Positions 1 to 9,500 of a stretch of DNA of 38,042 bases are shown piece by piece. Within the stretch, counting starts at the first letter, position 1; every line of letters starts with the position of its first letter. The notes under the pieces are model-generated. The model saw nothing but the letters and a program-made list of their open reading frames with translations, made no database searches and was not told the origin of the DNA. The stretch is from a virus. The stretch lies in IMG/VR virus record IMGVR_UViG_3300020214_000047, positions 1 to 38,042 of that record; one strand, 5' to 3'. A program made the translations under genes and the position numbers.

Positions 1-111
1 TATATACCTGGAAAACCCAAACTGACTCGTCAAGGTATGGGAACTGGAACTAAATATGCTGCAACAAGCCGTAACAAGGCTCGTAAACCTTATCGAGGAC
101 AAGGAAAATGA
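1..111 (+). CDS. C-terminal end of a small basic protein, function unknown (5' end outside window)
   Basis: An open frame enters from the left edge and stops with TGA at 109-111, giving 36 visible residues rich in Lys, Arg and Gly. It ends in KARKPYRGQGK. No membrane segment or catalytic motif is visible. Its stop overlaps the start of the next gene (ATGA at 108-111), so the two are probably translationally coupled. The position directly upstream of the baseplate block suggests a phage structural or DNA-associated small protein, but that is inference. I do not recognise the family, and the true length is unknown because the start lies outside the window. Confidence 0.6.
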   Translation, partial: YIPGKPKLTRQGMGTGTKYAATSRNKARKPYRGQGK

Positions 112-218
112 GTAAAACTCAAAGAACAGTAAGAGAGGGTAATCTTTGCCGGCCAGATAAAAGATATAAAGGTATCAAAACTCAAGCAAAAGCAAATAAA
201 GGCAAGAAGTCTAAATAA
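108..218 (+). CDS. 36-residue lysine-rich protein, unknown function
   Basis: A short frame runs ATG 108-110 to TAA 216-218 and encodes a strongly basic peptide beginning MSKTQRTVREGNL and ending KANKGKKSK. About a third of the residues are Lys or Arg, so nucleic-acid or capsid-interior binding is possible, but nothing proves it. The start overlaps the preceding stop by four bases (ATGA). A GAGG at 95-98, nine bases before the ATG, is a plausible ribosome binding site. It is too short for family recognition. Support comes from the overlap, the purine-rich leader and the packed gene arrangement. Confidence 0.5.
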   Translation: MSKTQRTVREGNLCRPDKRYKGIKTQAKANKGKKSK

Positions 219-247
219 TTCAAGTTTTATTTTATAAAAAAATAACC

Positions 248-400
248 ATGGAAGAGTTAACACCTAAAGTTGGACCAAATCTTTCCGATTCTCCAGAAAC
301 ACCTCCTGAGACCGCACAGGTATTTGGATATGATGTTGCTTCTCAATTTAGAGCTGCACCACCACCACCAAATCCGAATTCTCCTCTTGCAGCAGGATGA
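248..400 (+). CDS. 50-residue proline-rich protein, unknown function
   Basis: ATG at 248 to TGA at 398-400 encodes an acidic, proline-rich peptide: MEELTPKVGPNLSDSPETPP at the start, a central VFGYDVASQFRAAP and a run of four prolines before the end. No fold can be assigned, and the composition suggests disorder. It lies 29 bases after the previous stop, behind an A/T-rich leader with no obvious Shine-Dalgarno, and its end is directly joined to the next gene. The reading frame fills what would otherwise be a gap, which is the main argument that it is real. Confidence 0.45.
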   Translation: MEELTPKVGPNLSDSPETPPETAQVFGYDVASQFRAAPPPPNPNSPLAAG

Positions 401-402
401 TT

Positions 403-870
403 ATGAGTGAAAAGGAAACATATATTAAAGAATGGGCTAACGAAGTAGCCAAAGAAAGAGAAGAACTTGGTGGTTTTTCTGTTTGTCCATATGCTTCTAA
501 GTCAAATACTAAAATTGTGGAATGTCCAATTGATGAGATTGTACCCGAACCTGGGTATGATGTCATCATTTTTATTGTAGATGACTTTTGGAGACTCGAT
601 GTAGTTAAAAAATGGGTAGAGGTTTACAATGAAAAGTTCCCTTATTATACATTTTTTGAAGACTGCGCTTCTCAACCTACGTTTATCAACGGAGTTCAGA
701 CAAATAATAAGAAATTTAACTTAATTTTGTGTCAATCTAAGGTAAAATTGAGCAAAATTCGCAAAAAATTAGCAAAAACCGAGTATTATACGTATTGGAA
801 AGAGGAATATCTTAAGAAAATACTCGGAGATGAGTATGAATCGCTAATGGTAGAAGAAATTTCGGGATAG
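403..870 (+). CDS. Conserved hypothetical protein, about 155 aa, with a CPYA motif
   Basis: The frame encodes an acidic soluble protein. Near the N-terminus it has EELGGFSVCPYASKS, vaguely like the CPFA-type motif of DUF1415 proteins. The middle reads PGYDVIIFIVDDFWRLD and the C-terminal third is Lys-rich (KVKLSKIRKKLAKTEYYTYW). I chose ATG 403 because AGGA at 394-397 lies five bases upstream of it. An in-frame ATG at 397 would add two residues but sits on top of that AGGA. No transmembrane segment or known catalytic site is seen. It belongs to the small-gene group just before the baseplate genes. Function is unknown, and the DUF1415 resemblance rests on one short motif. Confidence 0.75.
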   Translation: MSEKETYIKEWANEVAKEREELGGFSVCPYASKSNTKIVECPIDEIVPEPGYDVIIFIVDDFWRLDVVKKWVEVYNEKFPYYTFFEDCASQPTFINGVQTNNKKFNLILCQSKVKLSKIRKKLAKTEYYTYWKEEYLKKILGDEYESLMVEEISG

Positions 871-878
871 CAACCCCG
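863..878 (+). other. Short GC-paired hairpin at a gene end
   Basis: CGGG at 863-866 pairs with CCCG at 875-878 around an eight-base loop that contains the TAG stop of the upstream gene. There is no following T-run, so it is not a standard terminator. It sits just before the second hairpin at 886-906. Confidence 0.3.
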
Positions 879-885
879 TAAAAAG

Positions 886-906
886 TTCTGATTTAACAAA
901 TCAGGA
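886..906 (+). promoter_or_regulatory. Hairpin covering the ribosome binding site of the 913 gene
   Basis: CTGATTT (888-894) pairs perfectly with AAATCAG (898-904) around a three-base loop. T886-A906 and a T887-G905 wobble extend the stem to nine pairs. The Shine-Dalgarno AGGAG (903-907) of the next gene is mostly inside the 3' arm, so folding would hide it. Ribosomes finishing the upstream gene at 870 would not reach the stem, so opening would have to come from breathing or a bound factor. The structure is seen; its regulatory role is inference. Confidence 0.4.
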
Positions 907-912
907 GCTAAA

Positions 913-1203
913 ATGTCAAATCTACCAGTCGATAGAGACTCGAATTACATGAAGGAAACGTGGGGAACCACAAAATTGATTACTGATTATGGATCTGACG
1001 ATTTTTTGAAGAAAATTGAAGATTTAGAAGCAAAATTAGTGACTTTCGAAGGTAAAGATTATAGCGGACACTATACTTATGGGTATGGATTCTTTGCCGA
1101 ACGAGTAAGAGCTCAAAATAAACTACATGAGAAGATTCGTAATGATGAAGATTACGATGATTGGTCATATGGAACTGAACCAACCTATGGTAAAAAGTGG
1201 TAA
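913..1203 (+). CDS. Conserved hypothetical protein, 96 aa
   Basis: ATG 913 follows AGGAG (903-907) at a five-base spacing, a good start. The product is acidic and rich in Tyr, Asp and Gly. A short helical, charged stretch (DDFLKKIEDLEAKLVTFEG) is followed by an aromatic segment (GHYTYGYGFFAERVRAQNK) and a Tyr/Trp-rich C-terminus ending GTEPTYGKKW. There are no membrane spans and no recognised motif. It is the last small gene before the late promoter candidate in front of gp25, so it probably belongs to the preceding transcription unit. Function is not recognisable. Confidence 0.75.
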   Translation: MSNLPVDRDSNYMKETWGTTKLITDYGSDDFLKKIEDLEAKLVTFEGKDYSGHYTYGYGFFAERVRAQNKLHEKIRNDEDYDDWSYGTEPTYGKKW

Positions 1204-1219
1204 AAGGTCTTATACATAT

Positions 1220-1227
1220 AATAAATA
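1220..1227 (+). promoter_or_regulatory. Candidate T4-type late promoter for the baseplate block
   Basis: AATAAATA matches the late-promoter octamer TATAAATA at seven of eight positions and lies 15 bases before the gp25 start, at the largest gap in this neighbourhood. T4-like phages read such octamers with a gp55-type sigma and the sliding clamp. The match is seen; use in vivo is inference. Confidence 0.55.
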
Positions 1228-1242
1228 CCCTTAGTTTGAGTA

Positions 1243-1641
1243 ATGAACAGGATTTCTAGAAAATTTAGAGACATCAGTCTCTCATTTGTTAGAAATCCTG
1301 TCACTAATGATATTTTGTCTTTAAATGATGCAGATGCAATTAAAAAATCTGTAATTAATCTAGTTAGAACTAAAAATGGCGAAAAATTTTTCAATTCTAT
1401 TATAGGAACAAGAGTTGAAAGTTCTCTTTTTGAACTTCAATCTGTTACACTAGCTAGATCTTTGCAAATTGATATTGAAACTTTACTTGAAAATTTTGAA
1501 CGAAGAATAAAGTTAATCTCAGTTGAAATTAAGTATCCTGAAGAAAGTAATGAATTAAATTTGGTTATATTTTACGATATAATCGGATTATCACTTCCAA
1601 CTCAAACAATAGATTTCATATTACAACCAACTAGAGTCTAA
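1243..1641 (+). CDS. 25: Baseplate wedge subunit gp25 (GPW/gp25 family)
   Basis: This is a 132-residue protein, the same length as T4 gp25. It has the family layout: an N-terminal region with FVRNPVTNDILSLNDADAIK, a helix (SVINLVRTKNGEKFFNS) followed by GTRVESSLFE, and a C-terminal strand set with EIKYPEESNELNLVIFYDI. gp25 is the conserved wedge component that contacts gp6 and the sheath-initiating parts of contractile injection machines; the family is sometimes described as lysozyme-like, but no catalytic role is expected. Its stop TAA (1639-1641) overlaps the gp6 ATG by one base, so the two are coupled, matching their partnership in the wedge. No strong Shine-Dalgarno precedes the start, and the A/T-rich leader holds the late promoter candidate. 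Confidence 0.93.
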   Translation: MNRISRKFRDISLSFVRNPVTNDILSLNDADAIKKSVINLVRTKNGEKFFNSIIGTRVESSLFELQSVTLARSLQIDIETLLENFERRIKLISVEIKYPEESNELNLVIFYDIIGLSLPTQTIDFILQPTRV

Positions 1642-3560
1642 TGGCATTTAACCAATTCACAAATTTAGACTTTAACGATCTAAGAGTGCAGATCAAGGAA
1701 TATTTGCGCTCAAATAGTAATTTTACCGATTTTGACTTTGAAGGATCGAATTTCTCTACACTAATCGATCTGTTAGCTTATAATAGTTATATTACTGCTT
1801 ATAATACAAATATGGCAGTAAATGAAACTTTTCTTGATAGCGCAACTCTTAGAGAAAATGTTGTTTCTTTAGCTCGTAATATAGGATATGTTCCTAGATC
1901 CAAGAGATCTTCAAGGGCTAAAGTTAGCTTTTCCGTTGATATGCGTCAAAGTTTGGAGTCAAGAACTATTACAATTTACGCAGGAACAGTTGCATTGGGA
2001 GCTGTAACATCTGGTAATTTTATATTTTCAATTCCAGAAAATATTACCAGTCCCATTGAAAATACTGGATTTGCAAATTTTGATAATTTAGAAATTTATG
2101 AAGGTAGATATTTAATAAGTACTTTTATAATGAACTATTCTGAACCAAATCAAAGATTTATTTTACCAAATGCAAATATCGATACAACCACAATTAGAAT
2201 GAAAGTTACTGATGAAGTTACAGAAATTTATACTATTTACGATAATATTTTAAATATTAATAAAGATTCTAGAATATTTTTAATTCAAGAAGTTTCCGAT
2301 CAAAAATATGAAATTAGATTTGGAGATAATATTTTAGGGAAAAGACCTCCAGATGGAAGTAGGATTGAAGTTAGTTATATTGTAACAAATGGAAGTTCTG
2401 GTAATGGAGCTTCAAATTTTACTTTTTCTGGTATTTTGAAAGATAATAATTTAGAGGAAATTACATCTGGAGTTTCATTGTTACTTACAACAAATAAATC
2501 TCAAAATGGAGATGATATAGAAGCTATTGACTCAATAAAATATTTAGCTCCCAGAGTATACGCTTCTCAATATAGAGCAGTAACTGCAAATGATTACAAA
2601 GGACTTATTCCCTACATTTATTCTAATGTAGATTCTGTTACCGCTTATGGTGGAGAGGAGTTAGATCCGCCCGAATATGGGAAAGTGTTTATTTCAATAA
2701 AACCTAGAAATGGTACATTTTTATCAACATTAACAAAACAAGAAATTTCAAGATCTTTAAAACAATATTCAATAGCGGGAATTAAACCCGAAATCATCGA
2801 CTTATCGTATTTGTATATAGAACTGGATTCTTCTGTTTATTATAATGTAAATAGATCCACTCGCCCAGAATCTATTAAAGGAAAAATTTTAAATACACTA
2901 ACATCATATTCCAAATCATCTGATGTCAATAGTTTTGGCGGAAGATTTAAATATAGTAGAGTAATAGGATTAATAGATGATTCGGATAAATCTATTACAT
3001 CAAATATAACAAAAGTTATAATGAGAAGAGATTTAGTTCCTGAATTTAATACTTTAGCAACATATGAATTATGTTTTGGGAATAGAATGCACATTAAAAA
3101 AGATGGATATTCTATTAAATCAACTGGATTTAAGATATTTGGAACCTCGGATACCATTTATATGGCAGATGCAGAAAGACTACTTACTACTGTAGAAGGC
3201 CAAGCAGCGGATCTGGATGCATCACAAAAGTCAATTTTCGGAAATATATTCTTTTTTAAATTAGAAAATAATGTTCCTATAGTAGTTAAATCCAATGCTG
3301 GCACCGTTAACTATAAAACTGGAGAAATACTTTTAGATGTGGTAAATATAACAGAGGTGTCTATGGATAATGGTGTTATAGAAGTTCAAGCTATCCCAGA
3401 ATCAAATGATGTCATTGGACTAAAAGATTTATATCTTCAAGTCGATATTGGAAAATCAATTGTAAATATGATTGAAGATAGCATTTCGTCTGGTGAAAAT
3501 ACCTCAGCTACACAATATATTCCGACTTCAAGTTACCTAAACGGACAATATACAAGATAA
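1641..3560 (+). CDS. 6: Baseplate wedge subunit gp6
   Basis: The product has 639 residues, close to T4 gp6 (660). The N-terminus carries the expected DLRVQIKEYLRSNSNFTDFD and a helical segment with LLAYNSYITAYNTNMAVNE. A central strand region (RFGDNILGKRPPDGS, about residues 226-240) leads into the baseplate-J-like core signature LAPRVYASQYRAVTANDY at about residue 303. In T4, gp6 dimers link adjacent wedges into the inner baseplate ring and rearrange on contraction. The ATG overlaps the gp25 stop by one base, and one base separates its stop from the next gene. No internal truncation or unusual insertion is seen. Assignment is firm from motifs, length and gene order. Confidence 0.93.
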   Translation: MAFNQFTNLDFNDLRVQIKEYLRSNSNFTDFDFEGSNFSTLIDLLAYNSYITAYNTNMAVNETFLDSATLRENVVSLARNIGYVPRSKRSSRAKVSFSVDMRQSLESRTITIYAGTVALGAVTSGNFIFSIPENITSPIENTGFANFDNLEIYEGRYLISTFIMNYSEPNQRFILPNANIDTTTIRMKVTDEVTEIYTIYDNILNINKDSRIFLIQEVSDQKYEIRFGDNILGKRPPDGSRIEVSYIVTNGSSGNGASNFTFSGILKDNNLEEITSGVSLLLTTNKSQNGDDIEAIDSIKYLAPRVYASQYRAVTANDYKGLIPYIYSNVDSVTAYGGEELDPPEYGKVFISIKPRNGTFLSTLTKQEISRSLKQYSIAGIKPEIIDLSYLYIELDSSVYYNVNRSTRPESIKGKILNTLTSYSKSSDVNSFGGRFKYSRVIGLIDDSDKSITSNITKVIMRRDLVPEFNTLATYELCFGNRMHIKKDGYSIKSTGFKIFGTSDTIYMADAERLLTTVEGQAADLDASQKSIFGNIFFFKLENNVPIVVKSNAGTVNYKTGEILLDVVNITEVSMDNGVIEVQAIPESNDVIGLKDLYLQVDIGKSIVNMIEDSISSGENTSATQYIPTSSYLNGQYTR

Positions 3561-3561
3561 A

Positions 3562-6500
3562 ATGTCAGAAATTAAAAGAGTAAAAATCGATTCTCTCATA
3601 GAATCACAAATACCTGAATTTTTATTAGAGGAATCGCCTCTGTTTGTAGACTTTTTAAGACAATATTATAAGTCTTTGGAGCATCAATCGGGAACAATTG
3701 ATCTTGCATTAAATATAAACAAGTATAAAAATTCATCAAAATTTACTCCAACGAATTTAGTAACAAAAACCACTTTAACAGAAGATATTTTAACTTATGA
3801 TGATACAATAAGTGTAGTTAGTACAGATGGCTGGCCAAATACGTATGGACTTTTGAAAATAGATGATGAAATTATTACATATACCTCAAAAACAAATAAT
3901 TCATTTAAGGGTTGTATCAGAGGATTTTCTGGAATTGATACACTAGAATCATTTGAGAACTCTGAGTTTTTAAATTTTTCTGAAACTAGTGCTGAAGAAC
4001 ATACTGCACAATCTATAGTTCAAAATTTGAGTAATTTATTTTTACTTAAGTTTTATGAAAATTTTAAATATGAATTTTTTCTTGGATTTGAAAATAGAGA
4101 TTTTGATGAAAATATTTCTGTAGAAAATGTACTTTTAAATGCGAGAAATTTTTATATTTCTAAAGGCACAAATTCTTCCTATAAGTTTTTATTTAAAGTA
4201 TTATATGGTAGTGATATTGATGTAATAAATCCAAATGATTACACCTTAAAACCATCTTCCGATACTTTTTTTATTACTAAAAATCTTTTAGTTGAACAAA
4301 TTTCTGGAGAAAATCCTGTAAATACAAAAGGCAATTTCTTGATCCAACAAATAGGAGAAACGACTGCAAGTGGATCAATTTTTAATATTGAATTTAGGCC
4401 TGTTGCAGGAAAAAGTCTATATGAAATTTCTTTAGATTCTTCCTCTATTTCTGGAACTTTTCAAGCTTCTGGTCAAACAAAAATATTAGAGGAAGTTCCT
4501 GTAGGTTCTAATAATATTTTAGTAGATTCTACTGTTGGATTTGCTCAATCTGGTAAGATATTAGTTAAACCAGAAAATTCGGATTTTATAGAAATTTCCT
4601 ATTTAAATAAAACGTCCAATCAACTTTTAGGAGTAAGTGGAGTAACTAAAGTATTAAAATTTGGATTACCCTTAACGGAGAATAAATTTGCTTTTAGTTA
4701 CGTTGGATTTGGAAATACATCTAAAGTTGAATTTAGAGTCATAAATGTTATTGAAAATGTAAATGTTGAAAAAACTAATAATTTAAGGTTGGGTGATAGA
4801 CTAAAATTAAGTTCATTTGGTAAAAATTTATTAGATAATGTCAAATTTAATGCTTGGATATACAATATTCCTACACAACATGATATACAGGTATCAGAAC
4901 AAGTAGACACTAATAAATTTAGATTCACTTTATATGATAAAATTTCCACATATAAACAAGAATCTATATTTGTTTACGATAAAAATTCTAATTATGTAGA
5001 AGCTTCTATATTAGATATAAATTATGAGTTATCCGATCCAATTAAAAAATATAGTAATCAAATATTAGTACAACTATTACAAACAAGTATAAATGTAAAT
5101 GAAATAAAATATATACAAAAAAGGATCTATAAAGCAAATCATAATATTAATTATTTTCCTGAAATTTCAAAATATCCTGCAGGAGTTCAAAACACATATC
5201 TTAGTAAAGACAAAAAATGTTTTTATGTAACATCTTCTGGATTACCAAATTATACTTTATATGTTACCGATGATAAAAGAACTGTAGCAACATTTAATCA
5301 ACCAAATAGACCAGCTTTATTACAAGGACTTACATCTTCTTTCTATGTTCCAAGTCATAATTATGTAAATGGAAATTTGGTATACTATAAAACTAATAAT
5401 TTTAGTATTTCTGGAATTTCTACTGGATATTATTATGTAACTGTTATTGATAATAACAATATCAAATTATCTTTTAGTAAGTCTGATATTTTTTCTAAAA
5501 AATATCTTGAAGTAAAATCTGGAATTTCTTCGGATACTATTGTTATTAGTGGTTATGAAAATAAATTACTTGAACACCAAAAAATATTTAAAAAATTCCC
5601 GTTTACTCCAGAACCTTCTGTTGTAGATGATTTTAATAAAAGATCAACTAATAATAGACAAGTAGGACTTTTTGTAAATGGTGTTGAAGCATTATCTGCA
5701 ACATATTTTGATGAAAATATTTTTTATGGACCATTAGATTCTATAGACGTAACTAATAGGGGTTCGGGTTATGATGTTGTAGATCCTCCCACAATTGAAA
5801 TTAATGATAGTAAAGGAACTGGCGCAAAAGCACATGTTAATTTATCGGGTAAAGTTGAAAAAATAAAAATAATTTCTCCGGGAATAGGATACGAAAAAAA
5901 ACCAAAAATTAACATTTTTGGGGGAAATGGAACAGGATGTGCATTAGAGGCTAATCTAGTAAAATCTAGATTGGCGTTCGGATTTAAATCAGAAATAAAT
6001 GTTGATAGTTTTAGTAACTCTATTAGCTTTTTAACAAATATTTCTTTTGAAGATGGTGAAGAAGTACTATATGATTCAAATACAAATTTGGATGTTCCTG
6101 GATTAGTTAATGGCTCCTCGTATTTTGTTGGAATAATAAATCAAAATACGGTTAAACTCTATAATAGTAAAGAAAATGCCTTAAGGAAAGTAAATGAAAT
6201 TGATATTGTTGGCGTTAGTTCAGGATTTCACTTTTTTAATTCATTAAAAAGTAAAAATACAATAACTGAAATTTATGTTAAAGATCCTGGCCAAGGATAT
6301 TCAAATAGAAAAATAAAAGTTCCATCAATCCTATCTTCTGATAATAAAACTGTTGGTATTAATACATTCGACTCTTATATTTTTGCACCAAATCACGGAT
6401 TTTCCGATGTTGAACTTGTTACATATTCAACTACAAATGTTGCAATTTCTGGATTAAATACATCTTTTTATTATTATGTAAAAGTTTTAGATGACAATAA

Positions 6501-9500
6501 ATTTAAACTTTCTTTTGCTGGACCCGGAATTAGTAGTTTAACAACAACCGATTATGTAAATGCAAAATATATTAAATTTAACTCGTTGGGAATTGGGACC
6601 CATACTATCGGTTATCCACCAATTACCATCACCGTAGAATCTATATCCGCTTTAGGGTCTACTTCTATAATTGCTCCAATTCTAAAACCAATAGTTTTAG
6701 GACAAATTGATGATGTATATATTGAAAATCCAGGTGTTTCTTATGGATGTACAGACATAATAAATTTCCATAGAAGACCTGATGTTGGAATATCTAGTAT
6801 AAAATCTACAGCTTCTTTACTTCCAATCGTTAATAATGGAAAAATAGTCGATGTTAAGATAACAAATCCTGGAAATGGATATAGGATAGATTCGGATATT
6901 ATTATTACTGGAGATGGTGATTTTGCCAAAATTGAACCAATCATAAGTGATAAAGGTAAATTAATTCAAGTTAATATAATTGATGGTGGAGTTGGATATG
7001 GAGTTTCAAATACCATTTTGAAACTTGAAAATAGAGGTAGAGGTGCAAGATTTTTGCCAACTATAAAAAAATGGAAAGTTAATCAGGTAGTAAAATTAGA
7101 AAATTATATTAATACAAATGATGATGCGATTCTCTTAGATAGTAAAAATTATAATTTAGGGCTTCAGGTTTGTTCTTATTTTGTTCCTAAAAAACTTAGA
7201 TATCAAGTTTCGGATAATTATACAATACTTAATCAAGAAACTTCTGGTTCTTTAAGACACTCACCAATAATTGGATATGCTTATGATGGAAATCCAATTT
7301 ATGGACCTTACGGATATTCTAAGTCAGATGGTGGATCTATAAAACAAATTCAAACCAGTTTTGCCTTAAATCCAGTTTTAAATCCCGATATTCGGCCGCC
7401 AGGTTTCGTTCCAGGATATTTTGTTGATGATTATACCTATGAAGCATCGGGAGATCTTGATGAACATAATGGTAGATTTTGTGTTACTCCAGAGTTTCCA
7501 GATGGAACTTACGCTTATTTTTATAGTGTAGATATTGATATTTCTAAGGTCGCAAAACCAAAATACCCATATCTTGTTGGCCCATCTTTTAATAATTTAC
7601 CAATTGAAGAAAATTTCTTACCCGTTTATAATCAAGATTATGACTTGTTTACAAATGAAATCACAAGAAATGTTGGGCCATATTACTTAAATAGTGCTAC
7701 ATCGAGATATGAATTAATAGATAGTGTTTCTGAAAATTATAAGCAAGAATTTGAAATTACAAAACTCAGCAGTGGAACAATAAAAGATGTTTCGATATTT
7801 TCTCCTGGAACTGATTATAAAGTAAATGATTTGATTATTTTAGATAATCAAGGTACAGGTGGAACGGGTGCAAATATTGTAGTATCCAAAATAAAAGGAC
7901 AAACAGTTAAAAATATATCTATAACATCAAAATCTAATTCAAATGTAATTATTATTCCTAAATTAGATACAGTTGAAGCTATATTCAATGAACCTCATGA
8001 ATTATCCAACTTAGAGCCAGTTGTTATTTCTGGAGTCTCCTCAGTATCTGCATTAGGTTTAGAAGGATTACGTGATATTACAGTTCAAGATAAAACTACT
8101 CGATTAATAGAAAATATTCCCACGCAAGCTGTTACAGGAATATCTACATTTATAAAAGTAAATGATATTTCTGGATTTTCTTCAAATGATATTATTGGGA
8201 TAGGAACAGAAAAATTATTAATAACCAGAATATCAAAAGAAAGATCCGGATTTTTTGTTAATAGAATTATTAACACAGGAGTCCATACTGCTGGAATAGA
8301 TGATGTTGTTCTTTTTCCTAAAAAATTAACATTTAAAACAACTCCAATATCTGGAATTTACATTCCTAATGAAATTGTATTTTTTGATCCAAAAGAATCT
8401 GTAGGAACCGGTTCTCTTGGAGTTACAAGAACTGTAGTTGGACTGGGAACTACGTCTTTCCAATCTAGATTTATACCTACTAGATCTATCTATTTGCCAG
8501 AACATAAATTTTATACAGGTCAACCTTTAACGTATAATGTAGGAGTAGGAGGGACATCTTTATATGTAAATGTTGTTGGATCTGCAGTATCATTCCAAAT
8601 TTATAATAATCAAACGGTTTATGCTGTAAATCTAGGTAGAGATTATATAGGACTATCAACAGTTGGTTTTACCACTTCTTCGGGTATAGGAACTAATTTA
8701 ACCTCTGTAGAATTTTGGGATTTAAACCAAGCATTTGGTGTAGTGGGCTCCGCGCATTCACTTACTACACAATATAAAAATCTTACGGCTACTGTAAAAA
8801 GAGTTTCTGGAATAATAACAACGGTTAATGATCATGGGTTATCTGTTAATGATGAAATAGAACTTAAAATTAAAAGTTCTTTAACTGAGACATATAAAGT
8901 TTTCTTTGATAATATTAATAGAAAAATTCTAATAAATGAATTTACATTTACTAATGCAAATGTTTCTATTGATCAAAATTTAATACAAAATTCTACTTTT
9001 GAAAATTTAAAAAATGCAACGAAAGTAGTTTATTTTGCACAAAATCCCTTAGGTGGACTCGTAAATGGTAAAACTTACTTTCTTCTAAAAAAAGATATTA
9101 ACAAAATAGCTTTCTGTGAATATGAAGCTGATGTATATAATTCTAAAGAAATAGATTTAACTTCTGTCTCTGCTGGTGGATCTCAATCGATAAAATTAAT
9201 TAATCCACAAATAATACTCTATAACGGATCAATTATATCTTTTGATGTATCTGATAGTTCATTATTGGATATGAGATTAGATTTTTATTCTGATAGTAAT
9301 TTTACAAGAAAAATTGAAGTCATTGGACTATTTAACGAAGGATTTGCAATTAGTAGATCTGGAAATGCCGGTCAACAAAATTCTAAAGTAGATCTCAATA
9401 CAAATAAAACAAATTTCCCAAAAGTTTTATATTATAAGTTAAATGCAATAAGCCCATTAGATCAAACTAAAAATCAAATATCTGCAGATAAAGAAGTTCC

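Noticed and set aside
219-247. Possible terminator in the T/A-rich gap before 248
   Set aside because: The A/T runs can pair weakly but there is no GC-containing stem; typical AT-rich spacer.
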